64,000 nt of DNA, taken from Macrostomum hystrix. Lineage: Eukaryota > Platyhelminthes > Macrostomidae. Each line of letters begins with the position of its first letter. The first letter of the stretch is position 1. This document shows positions 22,170-33,124 of the stretch, in pieces. The position numbers and the translations under genes are program-made. The notes beneath the pieces are model-generated. The model saw only the letters and a list, made by a program, of their open reading frames with translations, did no database searches and was not told the origin of the DNA. Location of the stretch: contig CATNEN010000002.1 in assembly GCA_950097015.1 (NCBI GenBank), positions 1,736,001-1,800,000 of the forward strand. Direction: 5' to 3'.

Positions 22170-23894
22170 ACATTATCAGCAGAGAGGGTGCAAGAGGCTA
22201 AGAGACTGAGAGAGGTGATGAAAATTCAACCAATCTATCCCAGTATTCTAAGAGAATTATCATAGAACAATCTGAAAGAAAGATATATATTAAGAGTAGC
22301 TGCCAGAAATCAATAGTGAGTCCGTGCTAAATTATGAGTCAGGAAATGCTTTGGGGCTGGCTGGGCTAGGGTTGAGTAACGAGTACACTCACTAACTGCA
22401 TGATGCTAAGACAAAACCTAATTAGCTTCCTGGGCGACCATAATGAGAAGCTGCTCAATGGCTGTTATCTAGGAAAGAAGATGAGCAAAGAACATTTATT
22501 TCTGGCGACAAAGGAAAGATTCCTAATTATGCTTCGCTTTTCTTCAAAAAAATTCGCTTTTCTGTTTCTGTGTGATCTGCGATCCGGGACCCGTATCTAT
22601 AATGCTACTAGCTGTGCAACTAAACTCATTTTAATTGCTAATATGCCGGTTTCGAGGATTGAGGAAGGGGGTAGGATTAAGGACTAATTACGGACACGAG
22701 AGCTTGCAGAAAAACATCGATCGATAATCAGCGACAAGATAATACACAAGGGATTAAGGCTGTTCAAGGTGAGTTTCAGTTTCCGTTTTTTCATATATTT
22801 CCTGCAACTGAGATCCCATTACTAGAATGATGCAACTTTTTTCTGATACCCAGTTTAGACAACATAGAAAAAAGGACTCAATTAGTAAACGAAAACGTTC
22901 ACCAACCTGTTTACAATTTGTAAGTAGTGATCAGTCCTTTTATAGCTTTTTTCTGCCAAATAAGCGAGTGGAATAGCGAGTTGTACTTTAATGTTGGAGT
23001 TTATAGAAAGCCAGTTGCTCCTAGTCAGACAGTCGTGGTTCGCTTGTTAGCGCCTGTATTATTCGAACATTTTTTTCGCCCACTATAAGAAGCAGCCAGC
23101 TGGGACGAAGGAACAAGTGTGGGCGGGGGCGGGTGAGTGGAAGAAGCTTGATTGGTTCTGACGGCATTAGAATTATATAATCATGGTGCGGCAGGTTAGG
23201 AAAGCATTGCTAAGATGTGGGTGGATGATTGTTGGGCTGTTCTGAGCCTAAAATAAGAACACAGATGTAGTTTGCCGCACACTGGTGCAGAAATCTTACC
23301 AGAAAACGGCTCTGATTGGCTTGCACAGCTCGGGATCAGATAACTTGGCACTATTTCACATCTCTCCGCTTGTCTCTCATCCCTCCCCTGTCACCTGTCT
23401 CACTCTCTTCTATCTCATCCATTTTCTGTCTCATTTCTTCGCGGTCTCATCTCTCTTCTGTATTATCTCTTCACCGTCACATCGCTTTTGCATATCTCCC
23501 CGGTCTCATCTTTACTCTCATCCCTCACATGTCTCATATCTCTTCTGTCACGTCTCTTCACCGTCACAGCTCTTTTGTTTATTTACCACAGTCTAATCTC
23601 TTCCCTGGCCCTGTCTCATCTATTTTCAGCCTGCGGGGTATAAAATTGTGCCGACCCCTTGCTGAGCGAACTACAACAAACAATTAATATTTGTCTTCTT
23701 AAATAAAAACATAAATCGGATTCATTTTTGAGAATAACACAATATATATGAGGCAGTGAATAAATTAGGACACCTTTTTTCATTTTAAATTCCCGCCACT
23801 TTTTCTCACGCGCTAGCTAAATATCGTAATCTCACGCAGTGCTCTTTGTTCGTTACATTCGCACTCAAGCAGAACATGCACCCACCCCAATTTT

Positions 23895-23930
<36 letters not shown>

Positions 23931-25290
23931 GAAAAATATAAATGCGATCTTCAACCTCCCCTCGTTCCCCAATCATACCAACAACACTGGTTAAACCTAC
24001 ATAATACGTTCTCGACGAAATATAAGCGATTACACTTCCTAACCATTTCCCTGTTTCGCTATTAACTAGACCGAGTTCCTTAGTTATTTTCCTAATAAAA
24101 GGAAAACAGTTAAGATACCTTTGCCTTTCCAATCCTCTCCCGTCGGCCTTCTTTACCCAAATCCACCCTACTATATGATCCCTTTGAAATTCCAAAATAT
24201 CGTCCTAAAATCCCGTCTAAAAATCCACCTGAAGTCTATCTGAAGTCCACCTAAAGTTATCTAAATACCCCACTGAAGTCCCAAAACTCCGCCTTTATCC
24301 CTCATGAGACTGTACTAATCCCGGACCCCATAGAGGAAAGTAAGTGAGAGTGCGAAGGACGTTCACCAGGCAACTTCAATCCATCCTGATACGCCCCACG
24401 GACTGTGTGCCCCAGATCAGTGACCTAAGCCCTCGTGACAGCAGCAGTAAATTCCGCTCCCATTGTTAGTAGCTAGTGTCTTGCCGCTCGGGCATTAGCG
24501 CTACCTTAGGTATAACACGAACAGCGTGGAAAATACCTATTCTCACCCTCATAACTTACGCTACCATCCCCCCAAATACTCAGCTCACCAATCCCAAATC
24601 CAACAAATAGAGAGAGAGCTGAGAGGTCTGCTACATATAGAAAGCGCACATTGTTGGTTAGCTGGTACTGTCCAGCTCAACTTGTACTATCATAATCTCT
24701 ATCAAGCGCGTACATATATAAATCTTGTACAACTAAGTAGGCGCTGGCAGATTAGTTAACTCACTAATCTAGTCCCCCCAAAAAGAAGCTCCGCCTCCTT
24801 CCATATTAAAAGGCCTACTAATTCCTTCCACTCAGGCAAAGTGGGCGGGGAACGAAAAAGCAGCACCGGCTGGATGTTTGATAAGGCGGGACAGGCGGGC
24901 CCGCTTAATTAGGGAGAGGGAGAGAGGGAGAGAGACAGAGAGGAAAGGGGAGGCGATGCACAACCAAGGAAAAGAAGAGCCCATACAATAATCAATTAAT
25001 TCTATTCCACTCTGCAAGTGTGATTCCCTCTATGAAGCATTCATTTTAACTTAAACAGATCTATAAGGCGTCTTAGATTCTGCATTGATGAATCTTCGAT
25101 TTGGATTGAGTTTGAAAGATCTTAGAAAAAAATAGTTTTTTCTTTTCAAATTTCAGCATTAACACAACTTTTGATGCACAAAAAGATATACTTGTGAGTA
25201 TATAGACTTTCACTCGAAAATAGATGAAGTAAGAATATAGGTCCAGAGTTCGAATCTTAGCCCTATCTACATCATTCAGCAAGACTGTTA
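22170..25290. other. Gene-poor region with simple repeats
   Basis: No exon could be supported. It contains a degenerate TCTCATCTCTTCTGTC-like pyrimidine repeat (about 23345-23640), a (TA)n run (23897-23927) and a GA-rich tract (24908-24955). A B-box-like GGTCCAGAGTTCGAATC at about 25240 suggests another decayed tRNA-related fragment. Confidence 0.4.
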
Positions 25291-25306
25291 CATTGCTTTG
25301 TTTACA

Positions 25307-25607
25307 GAGGTTGTAGCCTAGTGGTTAGGGCGTCGGACTCACGACTTGAAGGTCGGGGGTTCGATTCCCGACTCACTGGAACAATTTATGTCCTTAAGCA
25401 AGACACTTAACTCTGCATTGCTTCAGTTCACCCAGCTGTTAAATGGGTACCAGCATCAGCTGGGATATTTGAAGGTGGGTGTGGCGTCCCCCCAGTCCAT
25501 GGACTGAACAGCTGTACGCAGCCTTCAGATGCACCACGCATTAGCTGCGGCTGTGCTGTCAGCTGCACATCTGACCCAATTGGGGCAGGTGTAATAAGAC
25601 TAAGAGA
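25307..25607 (+). mobile_element. tRNA-derived SINE, family 2, copy A, with target-site duplication
   Basis: The head is tRNA-like (TAGTGGTTAGGGCGTCGGAC and GGTTCGATTCCC). A central block containing CACTTAACTCTGCATTGCTT and AGCTGTTAAATGGGTACC resembles conserved metazoan SINE core domains; the exact superfamily is uncertain. The 3' part ends in TTGGGGCAGGTGTAAT. The 11-bp direct repeat CTTTGTTTACA flanks it at 25296-25306 and 25608-25618, showing a retroposed insertion. Confidence 0.9.
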
Positions 25608-25619
25608 CTTTGTTTACAA

Positions 25620-27590
25620 AACTCATTGTTTTATTACTTGGCTATAGTTTGAATTTTTATAAGGCTAGGGTTGAAAATTGAAAATTGCTGAGGAAACCCT
25701 CAGCGTACATTACAAAAGTCTAACAGACATATGAAAGGCATTATGGCACATTACATCAATAGTACTAGCAAATGCATGTGCCACAGCATCTGTGGGTCTT
25801 CATATGGTACTAATACATAGTATAGTAAGCTAGGCTAAAATCAATCTAGATTAACGATCTGCTCAATCCAGGCCAATAAGTTTAATAGGCCAGATAAAAT
25901 AGTTTTTTTCAAGTCAAATAGGTAACCAAAAAGTGACAATATACAAGAGGATTTGGTAATATTTTACTTTCTTCTGATAAATTATTTAGTCTTTTTAAGC
26001 TACACTCAACAATGGCTAGCCAAATGTGGAGGTACCCAATTTCATAGTTGTTCTGCACTTATTGAGACTTGCCATAGCGCTGTGCAACCTCAATGCCAAT
26101 GATCAAGAGCTGGTAGGCCCCATTTGTGAGACAGGAATCAAGAGGCTAACAGCCTAAGGCCTGCTTAACAATTCACTTGAATGCCCAAAACTATAAATGA
26201 TTTTGCAAATTTATATGCTAGATCTAGAACTAGCTAGCTTTTATTTAGCCTACAAATTCTCTTATTCATTTTTTATTTATACTTTTTAACAAGAATAATT
26301 TAAGTCAGTGAAGCCAATTAAAGCTATAAAATGAATTTAAGAAACTGAAAATAATTGTCTAGGACTAAAATATATCAACTAATAAAGCTAATATTCATAC
26401 TTTTTAATAGGACCAAAAGTTATATATATATATATAATATAAATATTACTTTTTGGTAGAAGTTTAGTAAGCCTAGATAAATTCATATGTAAAAAGCAAA
26501 AATCTATATACCTAATTAGCTTAGGCTATTGCCCATATACAGATCATAAAAAATATATAAAAACTTTACTTACAACTAGTACAATAACTAATGTGAAGGT
26601 TAGCTAATATCCTTTAACAATAGTAGGCCTAGTTAAGACAGGACAGGCAGCAGCAGGTAGGCCCCTACCCAAAACAAAAAACAAGAAAGCTTATGTCAAA
26701 CTATGCTTAAGGACTTAAGATTCAAACTTAACAAAGTTAACAAAGGGGCCTATACAAAAGGAACTTAAGAACTCCTGACTTTATTGAAAAGCAAAAATTC
26801 TGTAAAAGGGTAAAATTAGGGCCTAGCTTTGACTTTGAGTCTTTGACATAGCTAGTCTAGGCCCAAAACTAAGAAGGCTATACATTTTTAATAGCCAACT
26901 AGGCTAGGCTCAGACAAATACAAAATTGAGTCAATAACATATAACAGGGCCTACTTTAATAAAGTACACCTTAAAATAAAATGTGGCTTTTCTATATATT
27001 CTCTAAATTTCTAAAAAAATTCTAAAATACTCTATAGGCCTAATGAATAAATTCTGTACTAGAAAAACAAGGACTGCAAATGATCAAGCTGCTTCACTTT
27101 CACTATTAAGATGAAACTTAGCCATGCTTCTAACCATTGAGGCTTTGGTGTTTTCCTAGACTTAGAATAAGTCGCTGTCAGTGTCAATGTCAATAAAAAC
27201 TAATTGAGTGAAGACAGGCCTGTAAAATACTCATATCCGAATGTGCAACGATTGTGAAATGCTAAAATCGCCTAAAGAATAAATATTTAATATTTAATAA
27301 GCAGGCAGCTTGATATAATATGGCATGCCGGAGTCTTGCAAATAGTGCCCAACCGCCCGGGATGATGAGCTGCTGCGCAGGAAAATAACTGGGTTCTTGG
27401 AAAATCAGAAACCGTAAAAATGACTTTAGCGGTTGCTTTAAGAAGCAAAGTCGGAAAAAAATTTACGCTATCGCTAAGCTATATTTTTTTGTACTTAGGA
27501 ATTTTAGGCTCAATTTTAGGCATTAAAAAAGCACGAATAAATTTTGTGACTGTGCGCGTCCGAAGAACAACAACATGTGATAACAACAAA
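25620..27590. other. AT-rich non-coding region rich in TAGGCCTA-type motifs
   Basis: No coding signal. The sequence is AT-rich, but GGCC flanked by TA or CTA recurs often (for example near 26625, 26745, 26820, 26866, 26948 and 27037). It lies upstream of the K2P gene. Confidence 0.4.
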
Positions 27591-27639
27591 CGAAAGCAGC
27601 AGGATGAGCAGCAGCGAGCAGCAAGCAACAAGAACAAGA

Positions 27640-27735
27640 TAAAAAACCGGCGCGCTTACGTGACGCGTGACGCGCGCTTCGGTCCTCGAAATCGCGCACA
27701 ACTCCACTCCCACTCGACATCCGCCTCTGGTGCCA
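27640..27735. promoter_or_regulatory. CpG-rich island with TGACG motifs
   Basis: A short CpG-dense block in AT-rich DNA, with TTACGTGACGCGTGACGCGC and further CGCG steps. The TGACG/ACGTGAC motifs resemble bZIP (CREB/ATF-type) sites. Its position between the minus-strand POU6 gene and the plus-strand K2P gene makes a promoter for either one possible. This is inference. Confidence 0.3.
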
Positions 27736-28267
27736 GAACTGTGCGGAAGCTGCCTCCTCTTTTGGCTCCTCTATCAGCTCCCATCTTTCCGACTTTTAAT
27801 CATCCTACTGTCTTGTGACGTTTAAGTAATCTGGGACCGGCTGAATCAATGCGGTGTTGGGATAACTGAGTGATATTTAAACAGTAGAATTGCCTTAGCT
27901 TTGCTACTAGGTTTGTATTGTACTAATGATAATTCAGCACTGTTGTTGTAATTCATTAACCTAAGCGAATTGAGATAGCAATTGCAAGCTGCCAAGGGAT
28001 TTTAAGATTGGCGAACCTACTTGCATTCGAATCAACGCCTAGCCACTAATTTGTAGTATGGTTCTAAATATAGATTTAGAACTTGTTTAACTAACGTACT
28101 GCAGTTATATTCGTAAAACGTGATGTGATTATTTTAGCTGCCACATCATATTACCATAGACAAATGTAGGAGGACTAAAATTATAGTATCAGAATCAGTT
28201 TTTTAGAATTTCATTCTACATAACAGAATTGAAAAAAGTCTTAGTAATCGATTCCGAAGACCAATCA

Positions 28268-30479
28268 ATGAGGGAAATGACTGAAAGCGATCTAGGTACA
28301 ATGCAGGAGCCGGCCCAAGATTCGCAGTGTCATAATCGGACGCAAAATCATAGAGCAGCCTCAGTATCCAGCAAGCAAAGCCAGAAAAAGCAGCAATCAA
28401 GCGATCGCCCACTGCCGGACAGCGTAGACACGCAGCGCAGAGACCTGCAACGGATGAAGCTGCGCCGGTTGTGGAATTTCGTACTGCGAAATCTAGTCAC
28501 TACTGGTGCTCTACTCCTGCTGTTGTGCCTGTTAACCTTTATAGTCGCCGTGGTATTCTACTACGTTAACAGGCATGGCCACACCAACAGCGACCATTAT
28601 CGCCTGCTGAAGATCAGGCAGGCTGAGTACACGCAGTCGCTGGCCGAGGTTGTTGAGATGGCAAGGAAGCCAAAAGCAATGAATATAAGTCTAGTGCTCA
28701 AGAAGTTGCATCGGCTGCGTCAACTGGGCAGGTCGGTGTCTCACAAAACTCTGTGTTAAAGAATGCATCTTCCAAAATTCAAATCTTTCCAACCCTTTAT
28801 CGCCTACCCTTACAGTACTTGAAGCCCATAGTTCAAACTAGTGGAGATCTCAATAGTCAAATCATCCAACCCCGGCCCATCCTCCAATCCTTCAATCCAC
28901 AATCCTCCAATCCCCCAACTCTCCAAACCCTAACTCTCCAACCCTTAACCCTCCAATCCTTCTATCCTCAACCCCCAACCCTCCAATCCTTCTATCCCCA
29001 ACCCACAACCCTCCAATCCTTCTATCCCCAACCCACAACCCTCCAATCCTTCTATCCCCAACCCACAACCCTCCAATCCTTCTATCCCCAACCCACAACC
29101 CTCCAATCCTACTATCCCCAACCCACAACCCTCCAATCCTTCTATCCCCAACCCACAACCCTCCAATCCTTCTATCCCCAACCCACAACCCTCCAATCCT
29201 TCTATCCCCAACCCACAACCCTCCAATCCTTCTATCCCCAACCCACAACCCTCCAATCCTACTATCCCCAACACACAACCCTCCAATCCTTCTATCCCCA
29301 ACCCCCAACCCTCCAATCCTTCTATCCCCAACCCACAACCCTCCAATCCTTCTATCCCCAACACACAACCCTCCAATCCTTCTATCCCCAACCCCCAACC
29401 CTCCAATCCTTCTATCCCCAACACACAACCCTCCAATCTTTCAGTCCACAACCCTCCAGTCCTTCAATCCACAATCTTCCAATCCACAATCCTCAAATAC
29501 TCCGATCGTCCAATCCTCCATTCCCATAATCCCACAATCCTCCAATCCCCTAATCCCACAAGTAGACCACCATTTCGATCCTTCAATCTATCCCACAATC
29601 CTCAATCCTCCAATCCCCAAATCACACAATTAGACAATCCGACAATCTCACAATCCTCCAATCCTCTGATCATCCAATCCTCCAATCCCAAAATCCTCCA
29701 ATCCTCCAGTCCCACAATCCTCCAATCTTTCAATCCTCGAATCTTCCGATCCCCAGTGCCCCAGTACTCTAATTCTCCAAAAATCCAAGCCTTCAGTTGT
29801 TTAATTGTGATCACAAGTCTTACTATCGTGCCCTGCCCCAAAACGAGCATTCAGAAACTACGCCTACAAAGGCATCAGTAACGCCATCAAACAGCACGAG
29901 CTAAAGCCAACATTCACGGAGTCCCTGTACTATGCCGTCACTCTGGTCTCCCTGATTGGCTACGGCGACATCGCGGGCGCCTCCGAGCTGCAGTACTTCT
30001 GCGCCAGCCTTTCCATGCTGATAGCGGTGCCAGTTTGGTACATGTACCATCACCAGCTGTACCAGCTGCTCTACTCGGTGCAGCTCTACTGCTATAGGCG
30101 GTGGATAAAGAAGTCGCTGCCAGAGAGTCGTTCCAATCGCAACTTGATATCCATCTGGGCTGCTCGAATCCACAATGCCAATGTGTATCACAGGTCGAGA
30201 TTCTACCTCAGCAATCTGGTACTCATGCTCGTGATGTTCCCGCTGTGCCTGGGCCTGCTGCGCATCATCGAGTCCAGGCTGTCACTGCAAGACCAGCTCT
30301 GGCTCATTGTGCAGTCCATCTTTCACATCGGTCTGGGAGATGTTAATTTTCAAGCGGCTCACTGGCCAGTAGTATTCATCATGATTAGCACCTGCTTTCT
30401 GATTTATTTCCAGTGCTTTGCCTTCATTGTGCCACAGTATACGTCAATGCGATTGTCTAGTTTTATGAAACATTATTGA
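28268..30479 (+). CDS. Two-pore-domain potassium channel (K2P), divergent filters
   Basis: Exons 28268-28731 and 29855-30479 join in phase 2 (good donor CAG/GTCGGT, acceptor ATTCAG) to give 362 residues. The N-terminus is polar and Gln/Ser-rich. TM1 is about residues 76-100, followed by a cap-like helical loop. Pore 1 has IGYGD near residues 189-193, then TM2 and a basic cytosolic loop. TM3, pore 2 (IGLGD near residue 314) and TM4 follow, with a very short C-tail. This is the M1-P1-M2-M3-P2-M4 layout of K2P leak channels of the plasma membrane. The threonine normally just before the filter glycines is Leu in pore 1 (SLIGYGD) and His in pore 2 (FHIGLGD). The intron is packed with a 30-bp minisatellite. 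A broken copy of its 3' part lies at 35.2-36.8 kb. An AATAAA lies near 30655. Confidence 0.9.
28935..29440. repeat. Minisatellite, 30-bp unit, in the K2P intron
   Basis: About 17 units of CCCTCCAATCCTTCTATCCC followed by CAACCCACAA. Decayed CCTCCAATCC-type units extend from about 28855 to 29770. The same decayed units are found fused to the end of SLC16 copy 1 at 35213-35345. Confidence 0.95.
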
Positions 30480-30830
30480 TCCGTGCCCACTATATTTGAC
30501 CAGAAACATAATTATCAAGTAATTGTTCGAGAGGTGATCAGCATAAGCTCTGCAGCCTAATTACTGAAATCTGTAATTATATGGAATTCCCAAGCATGTG
30601 CTTGACTGAACCGAAGTGCAACTGCCATTTTTATGAAAAAAAATAGACTCTCAAAATAAAAAAGGAAACGCAAAAGTTTCATGTTGTTTGAGCATGAACG
30701 AGCTAAGTTAACATGAGCAATTGGCACTACTTATTTAGTAACATCCAATTTTAGCAAGCCATGCGTTGAGCCTGCAAGAAGTCAGGAAGATCGCTTTACT
30801 CATTCACTGCCTCGGGCAGTGTAGGAGTGC
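30480..30830. other. K2P 3' flank, present twice in the window
   Basis: The block 30425-30765 (last codons of K2P plus its 3' flank) is repeated at 36427-36793. The poly(A)-signal-like AATAAA near 30655 is in this block. Confidence 0.6.
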
Positions 30831-30834
30831 GGAT

Positions 30835-32155
30835 CTACCGAAGACTCTCAGCTGCCCAGGAGAGACTCTCAGCTGGTCCAGCAATACTGGAAGCTGCTTC
30901 TAAAGCATCGGTGACAGTTAATCTCAAGAAGTGCAGCTTCAAGGTTCCAAAGATCCAGTTTGTTGGACATCGAGCCATTTCTGTCTCATACTAAAGCCTG
31001 CCGCTCAACTTAAAGCACCAGAAAACACTTCATTGGTTTCGCCAAGTTTTTTTCAGTTTTACATTAAGAAGACTTATCGCATGTCGCCGAGCCTCTGACG
31101 GCACTAATACGCGAAGATGCACCTTAGAATTGGGACAAGAACTGCGAAGGGACATACAGCGAGGTGAAGCGACTCATCTTATCAGCACCCTGCCTGATAT
31201 TCTTCGATCAGAAACATGAGACCGTAATTTCCTGCGACAGCAATGACGTTGCCTTGGGTGTAACGCTGAGTCAAGTCGATGAGCGCTGCCCGTTGCCTTT
31301 GCATCTGGGGCCCTGTCCGACGCCGCTACTCAGCGTCAAAAAATGAGGCTTTGGCGTGCGTCTGGAGCTGCAAGCACTGGCACCGATCAAGCGCTGACGA
31401 CCCTGCTATCTGCACGAGGGGTTGGCCAACGTCATCTTAGTCTTCAACGCTGGTGCGAAAGACTTTTTGTTTACGACTTTGACATCGAGTGAGTACATGG
31501 CAAGCTGAATATTCAGCCAGATTTTCTATCACGCAGCGGGTATGTCGGCAGGAAAAGCGTCAGTCAAGAAACCAAGTACCAGGAACTCACGGAAGCCGAT
31601 ATTAAACTCGTGCTGGCCCGGAGCTCCGAACCGATTTCAATTGCTCAGCTTGCGGAGGCCACAGCAAAATAGGAGTCATAGCGAGTCACTAACAATCTGC
31701 TGAACGGATGGTCCACTGAAATTCCTCTCTCCTCAGTTTCGCCAATAAAAGGCCTCAAAGGTTACTACCAAGTACAGAACGAACACTTCTTGTGAAATGA
31801 TGGCCGCTGTCTGGCGAGAGGCAACAGCACAGTCCTGCCGTTCTCCGTGACCTGGCGTTAACAGAGGCGCACCAAGGACACCTTGGCGTCGCCAGAGTCA
31901 AGGCACGGTGCCGTCACACTGTCTGGGGGCCAAGAATCGATAGCGACGGGGTGGTGTTCGTCAGGAACTGCAGCGCCTACGGTACGGCATTCAAACCAGT
32001 CAAAGTGCCTTGGTCAAAAACAGAACTACCAGCGGGTCCAGCTGCTGGCAAAAGCTGCAAGTCGAAATTGTGGGAGAACTGCCGTCAACCGCAGTGCCCC
32101 ATTCTCTAAGATTTTTTGTCATCCATGATCTCAACTCCATCTGGGCCAGAGATCA
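30835..32155 (+). pseudogene. Ty3/gypsy pol remnant (RT end, RNase H, integrase zinc domain)
   Basis: Three conserved pieces appear in order but in shifting frames with stops. Near 30880-30985 is an RT-connection segment (VNLKKCSFKV then FVGH). At 31170-31275 is an RNase H start (PCLIFFDQ, then SCDSNDVALG). Near 31865-31990 is an integrase H2C2-like region (HQGHLGVARVKARC, then VFVRNC, with the second Cys missing). Multiple stops and frameshifts mean it cannot be functional. No intact LTR was found around it. Confidence 0.75.
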
Positions 32156-32194
32156 TCGCATCTTCGTCGGTGACCTCTACTTCAAACGGAGGGT

Positions 32195-32674
32195 TGAGAT
32201 ATAGATAGATAGATAGAGAGACGCAGAAGGCTAAGGAGCCCTTGCGCGCAAGCGCACGCGGAAAATACGGGAGGGGCAGGCAGCTGTGGACTGGGGGCTG
32301 AGTCCCAGCGCCTGCAGGTCAGCCACGGCAGCCTCTCCGGGTAGTGCACGCCCAGGGCGTAGCGCAGCAGGGACCTGTACAGCGCATCCAGGGCCCGCTG
32401 TCGCGTGTCGGTTATTGGCACCGCTTCCAAGCTGTACAGGAGGATAGGTTCCACGGCCGCGCGGAAGAGGCACCTTCAGGACGTCCCTCGCAGCAGAATT
32501 GAAGACGTTCTTAAGTAGGTGCACCGCGCGCCAGGCCTGATTCCTCCTGTCGGAGACGATGGTGTCCGAGCTCATTGACAGCGACCCAAGGTAGCGGAAG
32601 TCCTCGCACACAGCGATGTCATCTCCGTTGGGGTTGAGATAGGCAAATGAGTATTTCTTATAGCTACATGTCAA
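32195..32674 (-). pseudogene. 3' end of a LINE-type reverse transcriptase ORF
   Basis: On the minus strand FRYLGSLSMSSDTIVSDR is followed, after a frameshift, by VEPILLYSLEAVPIT and LDALYRSLLRYALGVHYPE. This is the layout seen in the C-terminal part of non-LTR retrotransposon RT proteins. It ends near a short (TATC)n tail (GATAGATAGATA on plus, about 32198-32216), as expected for a 5'-truncated LINE insertion. The frameshift makes it a pseudogene. Confidence 0.75.
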
Positions 32675-32689
32675 AAAGTATCATTGCTA

Positions 32690-33110
32690 ATTTCGCCCGC
32701 CAAGGGGGCTGTGTATGCTAGTTTCGTCTACAGATCAACAAACGCTACAATCCCATACATTCCGGTCACTGGCTCAATATTAAGATTTATTAAAAAAATA
32801 TCTACACACCTATTTCGATTTCAGCAGTTCGTTTTTCCAATAAAGGTTATTTGCCGCTAAACGTGTAGATGTATCCATTAGTTTTGACTGAATGCATTGA
32901 AAAGGCCTAACTGGATGGGTGCATGGCTTGGGGAAAAGCACAGCGCACGGTACAATTGACTGCAGTGAGAGATAACTTTTTTCTTTATAAAGCCGCGTGC
33001 AAGCAACCGAGGCTCATAAAGTTTATTTAATCCCTTATACCACCAAGGAGCTAGGCACTGTCCAATCCTATTCCTTTTATTGGACACTCGTTAAACCGAA
33101 TTAAACTTCT
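32690..33110. repeat. Diverged copy of the SLC16 5' flank
   Basis: Parts match 40130-40855, for example AAGGCCTAACTGGATGGGTG and the TTATTGGA...TTTAAACCGAA-type end, but with many substitutions and with about 330 bp present only in the other copy. The two SLC16 copies therefore share an upstream duplicated segment. Confidence 0.7.
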
Positions 33111-33124
33111 AAACTCGAGGCTCG

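Noticed and set aside
24340-24480. A missing upstream POU6 exon
   Set aside because: The block is somewhat GC-richer, but the minus strand has only short open frames with stops.
25310-25370. A tRNA gene
   Set aside because: The A and B boxes are part of a SINE head with the SINE body attached; the same is true at 38.28 kb, and no complete acceptor stem is seen.
27420-27818. A 132-codon open frame upstream of the K2P gene
   Set aside because: It has no domain, low-complexity basic content, and a CpG-rich promoter-like block inside; nothing supports translation.
28753-29529. A 258-codon open frame with repeated Leu-Gln-Ser-Phe-Tyr-Pro-Gln, and minus-strand glycine-rich frames
   Set aside because: They lie in the K2P intron and follow the 30-bp minisatellite period. 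The splice phase of K2P excludes them.
31883-32128. A small plus-strand gene
   Set aside because: It is a shifted frame of the decayed gypsy integrase region.
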